A stretch of DNA of 64,000 nt from an uncultured Clostridium sp. (lineage in GTDB: Bacteria; Bacillota; Clostridia; Clostridiales; Clostridiaceae). The notes beneath the pieces are model-generated. The model had not been told where the DNA came from and searched no databases. It worked only from the letters and a program-made list of their open reading frames with translations. A program made the position numbers and the translations under genes. The stretch spans positions 1 through 64,000 of the forward strand of contig CAIFEX010000003.1 in NCBI GenBank assembly GCA_903789665.1, read 5' to 3'. This document shows, in pieces, positions 26,928-36,441 of the stretch (position 1 is the first letter of the stretch; each line of letters starts with the position of its first letter).

Positions 26928-28274
26928 CTATTGCAGGAGGCTCTGTTTTAAAAGAGCCTTAGCCGCTTCTTTGTCGTCCCTGCTTAACACCCCAGCACAT
27001 GCCATTATATAATCCTTATCTATCAATACTTCTGCCATTTTACCGGGCATCATAGTCATATCATCGCTATTAAGATTTCTGATGCCTAAAAGAATTTCTT
27101 TCCCCTCAGGCAGCCTGGTAAGAGCTCCTCCAGTGCCAATTATATATTTGACTTGTGAAAGATCTTTACCATAGGCTATAAAGCCGCTTTCGCCCCCATA
27201 TTTTCTCTTAATAGTTCCCACATGTCTGTTCATTGCAACTTCAACAGCTTTTTTAGTCAATATGCTGCTTATCCTTATATCCTCTTTTTCCAAGGGAATT
27301 GGCCTGATATGAGCCAATATATATCTTTTATCCATCTCTCCAATATCCTTCACATTTAAAAGATCCACTATATTTTTACTGTTTATATATACTCCGAGAT
27401 CTCCTTCTACAGTTCTTTTGGCCTTCGGTTCCGGATTCACAAGCATATCCAAAACAACCGAACTGCCTTCTGTAACTGAATGGACATCCGTAGTAGCTCC
27501 CCCGACATCCAATGTTACTAGATCCCCTATCATATCATAGAGAATAATGGAACTCTCCATTACCGCTCCCGGGGTAGGCATTATGCTTCCATCTACCATG
27601 TCCTTTATCCTGTTCATTCCCGGAGCTTTTACGATATTCTTTTCAAATACCTTCTGTATTATCTTTCTGGCAGGCTCCACATTTAATTCATCTACCCTCG
27701 GATAAACATTGTCAATAATATATAATTCCTGTCCTTTGAATATCTCACTTATTTCCTGCCTATTTTCAACATTGCCGCAGTAAACTACAGGCCTGTCAAA
27801 TCTTTCACCGCTTATAAGCTGTGCATTATAAAGGGCAGTTTCCCTTTCTCCGTAATCCACTCCGCCTGCAATCATTATCATATTGGGATTTATATCATGT
27901 ATTCTCTTTACATCAATGCCCCTCATCTTTCCAGAGGTAATCATCTTAACTATTCCGCCTGCACCAAGTGCAGCTTCTTTTGCCGCTTTCACGGTCATGT
28001 GATTCATGAGACCGTGCACCGTTATTTTCAGCCCGCCTGCCGCGCTACTTGTTGCAAGCATTCTATCCCAATATATAGGCTCCTTCACCTGCATTTCTAT
28101 ATCTTTAATTGCATTTTTAAGGCCAATATTTACATCTCCGTCCAAAACTGTAGTACAGCTTTTTCCCTGAAAAAGCTTGTCAATAGATATCTCCTTACCT
28201 TGACTTTTTACATTAAATCCCGTAACCACAGTTGTGGTACTTCCTATTTCAGCAATTAAATAATCTACCTTCAT
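26928..28274 (-). CDS. GlmL/MutL-like ATPase of the ornithine cluster (OR-4)
   Basis: A 448-residue actin/Hsp70-fold ATPase of the GlmL/MutL family. It opens with DYLIAEIGSTTTVVTGF, a phosphate-1-type loop, and has LVTLDVGGATTDVHSVTEG near residues 250-268 as phosphate-2, with GTGGAL near the C terminus. Family members accompany B12-dependent mutases and are thought to repair or assemble them. Here it follows oraE by about 40 bases, so the client is probably D-ornithine aminomutase. Confidence 0.87.
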   Translation of the reverse strand: MKVDYLIAEIGSTTTVVTGFNVKSQGKEISIDKLFQGKSCTTVLDGDVNIGLKNAIKDIEMQVKEPIYWDRMLATSSAAGGLKITVHGLMNHMTVKAAKEAALGAGGIVKMITSGKMRGIDVKRIHDINPNMIMIAGGVDYGERETALYNAQLISGERFDRPVVYCGNVENRQEISEIFKGQELYIIDNVYPRVDELNVEPARKIIQKVFEKNIVKAPGMNRIKDMVDGSIMPTPGAVMESSIILYDMIGDLVTLDVGGATTDVHSVTEGSSVVLDMLVNPEPKAKRTVEGDLGVYINSKNIVDLLNVKDIGEMDKRYILAHIRPIPLEKEDIRISSILTKKAVEVAMNRHVGTIKRKYGGESGFIAYGKDLSQVKYIIGTGGALTRLPEGKEILLGIRNLNSDDMTMMPGKMAEVLIDKDYIMACAGVLSRDDKEAAKALLKQSLLQ

Positions 28275-28315
28275 AAAGAGTCACCTCCTGCTTAATAACT
28301 TAGTTAAATCCGGCA

Positions 28316-30529
28316 TCACTCTTCCAGATCCGCATTGAGCCCCATAAGCTTTTTTATCACAAAAGAAGCTACGTCAGTACCATTGGATCCCCTTCCAAAT
28401 CCAGCATCCATTCCATGTTCCTTGGCTATATCGTCAGTTATCTGGGTTCCTCCTGAAACCAGTATTAACTTGTCTCTCACACCTTTTTCTACACATAGGT
28501 CATGAAGTTTCTGCATATTTTTTATGTGAACATCATTATGGGTAATTATCGTACTGCACAACACGGCCTGTGCCTTGGATTCTATTGCCGCCTCAACCAA
28601 TTTTTCAACAGGACATGATGTACCAAGATAAATTGTTTCTATGCCGAATTTTTCAACACCTCCATGTTTGATATCTATTATTTCTCTGAGTCCAACAGAA
28701 TGCTCGTCTTCTCCTACCGTAGCAGCTACAACTTTCACAGGATGTTCTTTTACATAATCTCTCATAATTTTGTCAGAAAGAACTTTCCTTCTCTTTGGAA
28801 GTACTAGCTTGTCACGCTGAACTGGCTTAAAATCAACTACACCTTTTATTTCCACCAAAGTACCCTCTGCTTTCTGCATAACCTGTTTGTGTATAACTTC
28901 TACTTCCTTCAAATTCATTCTCCTGCCTATTTCAAGAGCTGCTGCCTCACTAATCTGTTCATTTTCCGGCAAAAACAATGTCACTTTAACATATCCGTCT
29001 TTGGACCACTGTACTTCAGGGACTACAGTTCCATCATCTTCAACAGTTTCCATCCTTTTTAACACATTATCATTTTCATCCAATTCATCTATATATTTGA
29101 TTTTTGAGTGATCACACAGTGTACATTTATTTATGGTATCACAGGGTTTATCATAATTATCAGGTACATTGTTGTACCCGAAATGAGCACATACGGGAGC
29201 AAAATAATTTTTCTCTCTTTTAACTATTGTATCTACGGCATCACCTCCATCCATTTTCCTTGCAATTCCATCTCCATTTCTTTCAGGATACAAGCCTGAA
29301 TCCACAAAAAAACCCGAGTCCACAGCTTTAAAGTATCCTCCTATCTCTATTATTTCCTCTAAAAACAATACCGCCCTTTCCTTTAACTCCCTCACTTTTT
29401 CAGGGAGAGGCCCTGTCTTTTTTATTTCCACCATATCCTTCAATCCATCCATAGCTATAAGAGCCTGTTTTGCAGTATTCACAGCATGTATATTATTATA
29501 GTGCCATGGAACATTCCTTCCCTCATCCGGAGTTATAGTGCTTTGGATATCCACTGATGTCAGTGCAGATATCAGTAAATTTAAGGTATGCGACACAATA
29601 GCTTCCCTTTCACAGGATTCTATATACCTGGTATTCATCTGGGCTCTCATCTTATATTTGTCAAACAGATCCCTCAGGGCTACCGCATAGGGAAGATCGT
29701 AGCGCATACAGGGAGCTGGTGCAGAAGTAGGCGGCACAGTAGAAAGTGCTATATTTTCAGGCTTCATTCCGACCATTTCCGAGAACTTGGCATTTATTGC
29801 ATGCTGAACCATAAGTTCCGGCATTACATTATATCCTTTCATTGCCGTTGCATTGGCATTATGAGCGCCATCTATCTGGAGCATACCGGCCCATGACATT
29901 ATCCCCTTTGCAACAGCTGCATCTACAAAGGATCTAAACATGTTTATATTCCTGTAAAGTATATTATACTGAGGATCCTGGTGTGCACCATTGACCCCTT
30001 CTTCTGCAAACATCACAGCTATGTCCGGCCCTGCAACACCAGATACATAGGAATGAAAATTAATTTTCCTTCCAACTTCTTCTTCTATCATATCTATAGC
30101 TTTTCTGGTGGCTCTAACTTCCTTTCTAGTAATTGGAACTCCTCCTACACCTTCCGGAGTTCCTTCTATCAATCCGTCAATGTGACTTTGTCCTGCAGTC
30201 CTTATTACCATAAGATGATCCGCCCCATGCCAAGCAGCCATTCTCATTCTTCTTAAATCGTCCTCAAACCTTCCTGAAGCAATTTCAGTCGTTATAATAG
30301 CTTTAGGCTGAGGATCTATATTTTCAAAACTTCTTGCAGCAGGCAATGGCTGACTTTTTTTTAGAGGTTTTGAAATTTCACGATAAGTAAATTCTCCGAC
30401 TTTTCCCTCGGGATAGGGTTCCCTCCAATGCCATCCTCTCCATTTAGGCTCATATTTGTCCAGATCTTTAAGGATTTCTTTTATATTCAATTTTTCATTT
30501 TCTTTCAGCTTTTTAGTCATTTTTTTCAC
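28316..30529 (-). CDS. oraE: D-ornithine 4,5-aminomutase, large subunit
   Basis: A 737-residue adenosylcobalamin- and PLP-dependent subunit that moves the terminal amino group of D-ornithine to give 2,4-diaminopentanoate. The cobalamin motif is DEHSVG at residues 608-613, with His610 the expected axial ligand. Lys621, eleven residues later, fits the PLP lysine of the characterised enzyme. A TIM-barrel-like body lies at about 70-400, and CTLCDHSKIKYIDELDEN is near 469. It overlaps oraS by 17 bases. Confidence 0.94.
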   Translation of the reverse strand: MKKMTKKLKENEKLNIKEILKDLDKYEPKWRGWHWREPYPEGKVGEFTYREISKPLKKSQPLPAARSFENIDPQPKAIITTEIASGRFEDDLRRMRMAAWHGADHLMVIRTAGQSHIDGLIEGTPEGVGGVPITRKEVRATRKAIDMIEEEVGRKINFHSYVSGVAGPDIAVMFAEEGVNGAHQDPQYNILYRNINMFRSFVDAAVAKGIMSWAGMLQIDGAHNANATAMKGYNVMPELMVQHAINAKFSEMVGMKPENIALSTVPPTSAPAPCMRYDLPYAVALRDLFDKYKMRAQMNTRYIESCEREAIVSHTLNLLISALTSVDIQSTITPDEGRNVPWHYNNIHAVNTAKQALIAMDGLKDMVEIKKTGPLPEKVRELKERAVLFLEEIIEIGGYFKAVDSGFFVDSGLYPERNGDGIARKMDGGDAVDTIVKREKNYFAPVCAHFGYNNVPDNYDKPCDTINKCTLCDHSKIKYIDELDENDNVLKRMETVEDDGTVVPEVQWSKDGYVKVTLFLPENEQISEAAALEIGRRMNLKEVEVIHKQVMQKAEGTLVEIKGVVDFKPVQRDKLVLPKRRKVLSDKIMRDYVKEHPVKVVAATVGEDEHSVGLREIIDIKHGGVEKFGIETIYLGTSCPVEKLVEAAIESKAQAVLCSTIITHNDVHIKNMQKLHDLCVEKGVRDKLILVSGGTQITDDIAKEHGMDAGFGRGSNGTDVASFVIKKLMGLNADLEE

Positions 30530-30884
30530 CAGCTTTCATGTTCTCAATAACCAAATTCCATCCAATACCCTTGGATAATTGTTCCCCGGCTTTCAAGTAA
30601 TCCACATTTTTCAATTTGGCATAAGTCAAGACCACATTTCCCATACCTTTTCCCAGTAAATTCCATTTCGTACCGTATTCTACTATAGGCTTGGCCTCTA
30701 AGCTTGAAAATCCCATTCTCAAAAGCACAGAACGTTCAATAGCTGGAGAAGTATGTGTATAGGCCAGGTCCGCTAGAGGTTGAACAATTTGTTCAACCAG
30801 GCCCCAAAATCTGTCATACAGCTGTTTATCACTTAAATTTTCCAAATGCTTTCTTCTTTCCTGGAAATCATCGACCCTCTTCAT
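30513..30884 (-). CDS. oraS: D-ornithine 4,5-aminomutase, small subunit
   Basis: A 123-residue partner of OraE, close to the usual length for OraS. It reads KRVDDFQERRKHLENLSDKQ at the start and RFWGLVEQIVQPLADLAYTH near residues 25-44, matching the family. Its overlap with oraE points to coupled translation and a 1:1 complex. Confidence 0.92.
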   Translation of the reverse strand: MKRVDDFQERRKHLENLSDKQLYDRFWGLVEQIVQPLADLAYTHTSPAIERSVLLRMGFSSLEAKPIVEYGTKWNLLGKGMGNVVLTYAKLKNVDYLKAGEQLSKGIGWNLVIENMKAGEKND

Positions 30885-30899
30885 AATTAAAATCCACCT

Positions 30900-32312
30900 C
30901 TAATTTATAAAAATATTATTTTTCTTTAATATATCAGCTATTTGTTCACTGCTTTTCCTGGTTTCTTCAGCTAAAAACTTTACATCAATTTTATCCACAG
31001 TATTTCCCTTTAATTTCTTAAGAGAATTTTTTATATAAGACCCCTTTAATTTTTCCATATCTTCATCTTTCACAGACACTAGACCAGGATGGGATGGAAT
31101 TATTATATTTTTCCCAGGTATTTGATCCTTCGGATTCCCCAAGATGATTTTAATTCCATTTTCCTCTGCGAAATTAAGCTGAGATAATATATGTTTTCCC
31201 GCACCCGTATACTCGGTTTCCTGGACCACTATTACATCATCATTGTCATATTCTTGTGCAATGGCAAAGGCAGCTGCCAGAGAAGTATTTCCTGCAGGAC
31301 CTCTTTCCATTCCTTCCAGCTGAGCCAGTATTTCAGTCATCCAAAATACCTCTCCTTGACTTATAGTTACATATCTATCCAAATATCTAAGAGGCCTTGC
31401 AGCACTTCTAGGTACGTCGGATCTATCCGGATAAGTGGCAAAAGGTATGCCAAACCCCGTATGACTTGTAGTAAAAGATTTTTTATTGAAATCTATGTCG
31501 GAGGCCATGTGAAGGCCGCTTAAATCAACGGAAGCCCCTATTACTTCTGTATTATCTGCACCTGCTTTTATAAGACCTCTTGCAGTTCCAGTAACATTTC
31601 CGCCTCCTGCATGGCTTATGATCACAGCTTTTGGTTCTTTTCCAAATCTGTTTCTACACTGGGCAGCTATCTCGCAGCCCAAAGTTTCGATACCTGCCAC
31701 TCCATAGGAAGAATACAATGAAGCATTATAATATCCTGTTTCCTCTAATATTTTTAAGAAAGCATAAAATAATTCAGGTCCCACTGTGAGCCTAATGACT
31801 TCGGCCCCATATCCCTCACACTTTCTCACCTTTTCTAATATTTCGGGCTGACCAACTTTTCTTGAATCATAACATTCATTTACTATTATGCATTTCATAC
31901 CCCTTATATCAGCTTGTGAGGCGACAGCTGCGCCATAATTTCCCGAAGTTGCAGCAGCTACACCTTCATATCCTCTCTTTACAGCGTTATATACAGATAT
32001 GGAAGCTCTTCTATCCTTAAAGCTCCCAGAAGGGTTACAGCTTTCATCTTTCACAAATATCCCAGCTGCTTTCCCAGTTTTGGAAACTTTTCTAGCAAGT
32101 TTTGTTATATTTCTCAATTCCAATAAAGGAGTATTCCCAACTCCAACTTCTCTTTGTATTTTTATAATTTCATCAATAGAATAGCCTACATCTTTCATAA
32201 GTTTTTCATAATCAAAAGAAATTTTTCCCCTTTCATATCTGTCAAAATCAATACCGACAGATTTAAGCATTATGTCATTTTTTCTGGACATGATATCTTC
32301 ATATTTATTCAT
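30900..32312 (-). CDS. ortB: 2-amino-4-ketopentanoate thiolase, beta subunit
   Basis: A 470-residue PLP-dependent subunit with a threonine-synthase/tryptophan-synthase-beta fold. It cleaves 2-amino-4-ketopentanoate with CoA to alanine and acetyl-CoA. PLP features are SCNPSGSFKDRRA near residues 91-103 with the Schiff-base Lys, and the phosphate loop HAGGGNVTGT near 234-243. It is flanked by ortA and oraS, the usual gene order. Confidence 0.93.
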   Translation of the reverse strand: MNKYEDIMSRKNDIMLKSVGIDFDRYERGKISFDYEKLMKDVGYSIDEIIKIQREVGVGNTPLLELRNITKLARKVSKTGKAAGIFVKDESCNPSGSFKDRRASISVYNAVKRGYEGVAAATSGNYGAAVASQADIRGMKCIIVNECYDSRKVGQPEILEKVRKCEGYGAEVIRLTVGPELFYAFLKILEETGYYNASLYSSYGVAGIETLGCEIAAQCRNRFGKEPKAVIISHAGGGNVTGTARGLIKAGADNTEVIGASVDLSGLHMASDIDFNKKSFTTSHTGFGIPFATYPDRSDVPRSAARPLRYLDRYVTISQGEVFWMTEILAQLEGMERGPAGNTSLAAAFAIAQEYDNDDVIVVQETEYTGAGKHILSQLNFAEENGIKIILGNPKDQIPGKNIIIPSHPGLVSVKDEDMEKLKGSYIKNSLKKLKGNTVDKIDVKFLAEETRKSSEQIADILKKNNIFIN

Positions 32313-32338
32313 TACACATTCACCTCTTCTGCTGATAT

Positions 32339-32626
32339 TTACCCAATAATCTTCTTTGCCTGTTTCCCAATATCGCCTATTTCTCTAATATATTTACCAA
32401 AAGAGTGATAATAACCAGGTTCCACATCTACAACTCTTCCATCAACTATTCTCCCCGTTTTTGTCACGACCTTTACATCATCGTCTAATTCACAGTCAGT
32501 TAGACAATTGCCTTTTATCCAGCACTTTAAAGCTGTCTTTTTTGTTTCTTTAGGTATATTTTTGGCCCTGTCTTTTGGAAGCAAAACAATTTTTTCTATT
32601 TCAACCCAAGTTCCTTTTTCTATCAT
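32339..32626 (-). CDS. ortA: 2-amino-4-ketopentanoate thiolase, alpha subunit
   Basis: A 95-residue small subunit of the OrtAB thiolase. The opening KGTWVEIEKIVLLPKDRAKN and CWIKGNCLTDCELDDDVKV near residues 34-52 match the family. It is the first gene of the ornithine operon, about 50 bases after a sigma-54 promoter, with a GGGAGGTG-type ribosome binding site. Confidence 0.92.
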   Translation of the reverse strand: MIEKGTWVEIEKIVLLPKDRAKNIPKETKKTALKCWIKGNCLTDCELDDDVKVVTKTGRIVDGRVVDVEPGYYHSFGKYIREIGDIGKQAKKIIG

Positions 32627-32676
32627 AGATTTTCACCTCCCGCAGCTCATTTTTAATACTTCTCAATTAATATCCA

Positions 32677-32691
32677 GCATTTATCCTGCCA
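32677..32691 (-). promoter_or_regulatory. Sigma-54 promoter of the ornithine operon
   Basis: The minus strand reads TGGCAGGATAAATGC: TGGCA, correct spacing, then ATGC, so both GG and GC are present. It lies about 50 bases upstream of ortA and next to a sigma-54 activator gene. Confidence 0.8.
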
Positions 32692-32736
32692 ATTCCAGAT
32701 CCTTCAATTTACAATGTACTTAGTAAATTTTTGTGC

Positions 32737-32762
32737 AAAAAAAATTGCCTGTATCCAGACAA
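32737..32762 (-). terminator. Terminator of the ornithine-operon activator gene
   Basis: The minus strand has TTGTCTG, a four-base loop, CAGGCAA, then eight T residues. As at 6929-6955, it separates the activator gene from the sigma-54 promoter it probably controls. Confidence 0.75.
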
Positions 32763-32796
32763 TTAATTGATAATATCACTGTTATTCTTATTTCTA

Positions 32797-32843
32797 GAAA
32801 ATGCAAATTTTTTTACTATATTGCAAATATTTTTGCATTTTTA
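32797..32843. promoter_or_regulatory. Putative activator-binding inverted repeat
   Basis: AAAATGCAAAT near 32798-32808 mirrors ATTTTTGCATTTT near 32829-32841, with a further TTGCAAAT between them. The repeats lie about 120-165 bases upstream of the -12 element, a normal position for a sigma-54 enhancer site. Confidence 0.6.
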
Positions 32844-33004
32844 ATAAAATGATCAAAACTCTCAATATCTAATCCCTATATAATTTTCCCCAAACAACAT
32901 CCACACAATGCTAAAGGCTTAAAAAACCTATATAAAGCGGATGCCTTGTACTTTAATATTTTAAAGAAATTACAAAATGTACAAACTAAATGCCATATAT
33001 CAAA

Positions 33005-34390
33005 TTAACCTATTTTATATTTTTTTATCTTGTACTGCAGGTCCTGTCTTGATAAATTTAATTGTTTTGAAGTTTTGCTAATATTAAAATTATTCTTTGC
33101 CAATATACTTTTTATAATTTTTCTCTCTATATTATCTACATACAAAGGCAGATCAATTTTTTCATTTCCAAAGGAATTTAAATCATTGCATATATTAGAG
33201 GGTCCGCAAAAAATTTTTGTGTCAAAATGACTATAATTTAAAATTGTATTATTATCCGCCATATTTATAGCTGATTCAATTACATTTTTAAGCTGCCTTA
33301 CATTGCCAGGCCAATCATATTCCAAAAAGCTCTGCATTACATTATCATCTATACCCTGTATATTTTTTCCTAAAATGTTGTTATAATGTTCAATAAAATG
33401 TTTTTCAAATAATTCTATATCTTCTTTTCTTTCTCTAAGGGGAGGTATATTAATTTCTATGACACTCAATCTATAATAAAAATCAGATCTAAGTTTACCT
33501 TCCGATATAAGTTTTTCAGGATTTTCATTTATCGTAGCTATTATTCTAACATCTATGTTTACGGTTTTACTACTTCCCACAGGTCTCACATACCCTTCCT
33601 GAATTACTCTCAGAAGTTTAGATTGAAGATAAGGCTTCATAGAATTAACCTCATCAAGCAAAATGGTTCCATGATTGGCCTGTTCAAATAAGCCTTTCTT
33701 AGTTTCCGCTCCGGTGAAACTCCCCCTTTCTGTTCCAAAAAGTATTCCTTCCAACAATAAATCCGGGATAGCTGCACAATTCACAGGTATAAATGGCCCA
33801 TTTCTCCTCAATCCATCATAATGAATGCTCTGGGCAACAACTTCTTTTCCACATCCGGTTTCGGCATAAATTAGTACGGAAGAACTCGATCTACTTGCTC
33901 TTTCAGCTTTTTCCACCACATTTTTCATGACACTGCTCTTATAATATATATCATTAAAACTATAGTGCTTTTTAGTCTTTCTATCCATATCCTGCAGTCT
34001 GCATATATATTCTGTCAGTTTCTTCAACTGTGTGAAATCTCTGGATATTTCAATTGCAGCTATTATAAAATCGTCATATTTCACAGGCACAGTAGTATTT
34101 ATAGTAATAACTTTCTTTTTATGTTCACTTATATAACTCTGAACTAAATTTGTGATCTTCTCGCCATTTTTAAGAACCTGCACAAGTGTTGAAGAATCCT
34201 CTTTAACATCTTTCAAATATTCATTAACTCTCTTGTGCAAGACAGTCTCAGGCTGAATCCCCTCTATTCTACCCATGGATTTATTATAATATATGGTCTT
34301 TCCTTTAGAATTTACTATTTGAATTCCTTCATCCAAGTTTTCCAATAAACATTCTAATATCAACTTTATATTTTTCAAGCTATCGCCCAT
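33005..34390 (-). CDS. Sigma-54 activator of the ornithine operon (PAS, AAA+, HTH)
   Basis: A 461-residue enhancer-binding protein. PAS-like sensing covers about residues 10-120. The AAA+ domain (about 145-375) has Walker A AETGCGKE (Cys replacing the common Ser/Thr), Walker B ILLDEVNSM and the sigma-54 loop GSFTGA. A Fis-type helix-turn-helix ends the protein (NNFNISKTSKQLNLSRQDLQ). It precedes the ornithine operon on the same strand, with inverted repeats and a -24/-12 promoter between, so it most likely switches the operon on, possibly in response to ornithine. Confidence 0.92.
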   Translation of the reverse strand: MGDSLKNIKLILECLLENLDEGIQIVNSKGKTIYYNKSMGRIEGIQPETVLHKRVNEYLKDVKEDSSTLVQVLKNGEKITNLVQSYISEHKKKVITINTTVPVKYDDFIIAAIEISRDFTQLKKLTEYICRLQDMDRKTKKHYSFNDIYYKSSVMKNVVEKAERASRSSSSVLIYAETGCGKEVVAQSIHYDGLRRNGPFIPVNCAAIPDLLLEGILFGTERGSFTGAETKKGLFEQANHGTILLDEVNSMKPYLQSKLLRVIQEGYVRPVGSSKTVNIDVRIIATINENPEKLISEGKLRSDFYYRLSVIEINIPPLRERKEDIELFEKHFIEHYNNILGKNIQGIDDNVMQSFLEYDWPGNVRQLKNVIESAINMADNNTILNYSHFDTKIFCGPSNICNDLNSFGNEKIDLPLYVDNIERKIIKSILAKNNFNISKTSKQLNLSRQDLQYKIKKYKIG

Positions 34391-34543
34391 TTTATCACCC
34401 CAAATTATTTTTATTGGCCTTTAGCATAAAATTTAAATATTAGAGTTTGTTCATTTAGAAAATAAGTTTTGTATATTTTTGTAATTTTATTTTTAGCTAT
34501 ATTATACCATTAATTTCTATTATAGCGTCAAAATTTACCGATT

Positions 34544-34590
34544 AAAAAACAATGGGCTGATCTATTAAAATATCAATAGATCAGTCCATT
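34544..34590 (-). terminator. Terminator after the MFS gene
   Basis: Sixteen-base arms AATGGGCTGATCTATT (34551-34566) and AATAGATCAGTCCATT (34575-34590) pair with one mismatch, and the minus strand continues into a T run. Confidence 0.75.
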
Positions 34591-34604
34591 CAATCTAAAA
34601 AAAT

Positions 34605-35807
34605 CTAAACATTCAATGCTTTCCTAGGTCTGTAGATTATAAAATGGGCAATGATTGCAGCTGCTTGAAATGCAATCCCTATTGCACATACACCCTGCCA
34701 TTTAAAATTCTGCCAGCAAAGAGTCCCCAAGAAGGAACCTACTGCACCACCCATAAAATATGAAAACATAAATACAGTATTATTGCGGCTGCGCATTTTG
34801 TCCCCCAAAAGTTGAACCCGCGCCTGATTTGAAACTTGTCCGCATTGATTCCCAAGATCCAGAATTATCGCTCCTGCAATAAGACCCCAGATATCATATC
34901 CGAAAATTGAAAAACACACATATGCCAAAGTAGAAAGCAACACTCCTATACCAACTGAAAATCTGGGACCTCTCTCATCTGCAACTTTCCCGATCAAAGG
35001 TGCTGCCAATGCACCTACCACTCCTACAAGGCCAAGCAAACCGGCTTCTCTCGTACCCATATTGTAAACTGGCGTTTCAAGCAGAAAAATAAGTGATGTC
35101 CAGAATATAGTAAAGGAACCAAACATAAAGAAACCATTCACCGCCGATTCACGGAGGGAAACCTGAGTCTTTACCAGTTTTGGTATTGATTTCAAAAGCT
35201 TCGTATAGGTGCTCTCAGATATCTGTCTGTCAGAAGGAAAGAGTCTTGCAATAAATATAAACAGTATTCCTACCATAATTGCGGCCAAGACATACACAAC
35301 TCTCCAATTAAAAGCTGCTCCTACAATTCCGCTGAAAGCACGAGACAGCAAAATTCCCACAAGGAGACCGCTCATAACATCTCCTATAACTTTTCCCTGC
35401 TGTCCTGGAGGTGAAAGGTGAGCCGCATAGGGAACAATAATCTGCGGTACAGCTGTTGTAATGCCAAGTATGAACATAAATCCCACCATAATAAGATAAT
35501 TGGGTGAAAAAGCTATTATAACCAATGCCAGTATAACAACAAGTAGCATTCGCATTATAAGCGAACGTCTTTCACACATATCTCCCAGTGGAACTATAAA
35601 CAAAATTCCACAGGCATATCCAATTTGTGTAAGCATCGTAGCTATACCCGCTGAATTCTGTGATACGTGGAAAGCTCTGGCAATTTGAGACTCCAGAGGC
35701 TGTACATAATACAGATTGGCTACACAAACTCCGCAGGCAATTGTCATAAGAATTATCAAAGATTTTGTCAGTACAGGTTTTTTTTCTCCGTTAATTTCAT
35801 CATTCAA
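34605..35807 (-). CDS. MFS transporter
   Basis: A 400-residue, 12-helix major facilitator protein. Motif A-like GDMCERRSLIMRM lies near residues 74-86 and the matching half GKVADERGPRFSVG near 273-286. The opening SLIILMTIACGVCVANLYYV resembles sugar/drug efflux MFS members. It lies downstream of a MarR-type gene on the same strand with an inverted repeat between, so efflux under MarR control is likely; substrate unknown. Confidence 0.85.
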   Translation of the reverse strand: MNDEINGEKKPVLTKSLIILMTIACGVCVANLYYVQPLESQIARAFHVSQNSAGIATMLTQIGYACGILFIVPLGDMCERRSLIMRMLLVVILALVIIAFSPNYLIMVGFMFILGITTAVPQIIVPYAAHLSPPGQQGKVIGDVMSGLLVGILLSRAFSGIVGAAFNWRVVYVLAAIMVGILFIFIARLFPSDRQISESTYTKLLKSIPKLVKTQVSLRESAVNGFFMFGSFTIFWTSLIFLLETPVYNMGTREAGLLGLVGVVGALAAPLIGKVADERGPRFSVGIGVLLSTLAYVCFSIFGYDIWGLIAGAIILDLGNQCGQVSNQARVQLLGDKMRSRNNTVFMFSYFMGGAVGSFLGTLCWQNFKWQGVCAIGIAFQAAAIIAHFIIYRPRKALNV

Positions 35808-35838
35808 TATAGAAAATCTCCCTTCAAAACATATTTAA

Positions 35839-35857
35839 GCGTATATATACTATACGC
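35839..35857. promoter_or_regulatory. Inverted repeat between marR-like and MFS genes
   Basis: GCGTATA (35839-35845), five bases, TATACGC (35851-35857). The size fits a MarR operator and it lies just before the exporter gene. Confidence 0.5.
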
Positions 35858-35875
35858 ATTGGCTATAAAAAATTA

Positions 35876-36322
35876 TTATTCCATCAAGTGTTGTAATTCA
35901 TCTAAAAAACTGTAAATAGCACAGATCTCCGCTTCTGATTTACCCTGCATACATGATAAAATCATTTTGGTAATATTTTCATGATACCTCTTGTGTTCCC
36001 TGTATGCTGTCCATCCTTTTCCGGTCAGCGATACAATAAGCTGGGATCTATTTTCTGGATTCACCTCCTTTACAACCAGTTTCTTTTTCTCCAACCTAAT
36101 TACCGTCTGAGACACTGCACCTTTCGTAATATTCTTTTTCCGTGCTATTTCAGATATGGAAAGTTTCTCATTATTCCCTATAAATTCAATAAGATGAATT
36201 TCTGAAATATGCAGCATGGTATCTGTGCCAAAATTTCTTGCTCTGCTGTCATTTTCATTAAAACAATTTATAAGATCCAATAATTTTCTCTGAAGCCTAT
36301 CAGCTTTTAATCTTTTATACAT
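35876..36322 (-). CDS. MarR-family transcriptional regulator
   Basis: A 148-residue winged-helix repressor. The helix-turn-helix NEKLSISEIARKKNITKGAV is near residues 55-74 and the wing KKLVVKEVNPENRSQLIVSLTGKG near 79-102 is split over the usual RLEKK...NPENRR-type pattern. It probably represses itself and the exporter downstream. ATG at 36322 lies only seven bases past the predicted -10 element and has no ribosome binding site, so its mRNA may be leaderless. Confidence 0.85.
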   Translation of the reverse strand: MYKRLKADRLQRKLLDLINCFNENDSRARNFGTDTMLHISEIHLIEFIGNNEKLSISEIARKKNITKGAVSQTVIRLEKKKLVVKEVNPENRSQLIVSLTGKGWTAYREHKRYHENITKMILSCMQGKSEAEICAIYSFLDELQHLME

Positions 36323-36328
36323 ACATCA

Positions 36329-36357
36329 ATTGTATACATAATATACAGTGCTGTCAA
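36329..36357 (-). promoter_or_regulatory. Sigma-A promoter of the marR-like gene
   Basis: TTGACA (36357-36352), 17 bases, TACAAT (36334-36329) on the minus strand. A GTATAC-rich imperfect dyad overlaps the -10 and spacer, fitting autorepression. Confidence 0.7.
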
Positions 36358-36441
36358 CAATAAGCTGCATCTTTACATTGAAGATTAAGTTTACAGCCTT
36401 TCATATTCTCTTTTGAAAGAAAATACGAAAGACCGTATGTT

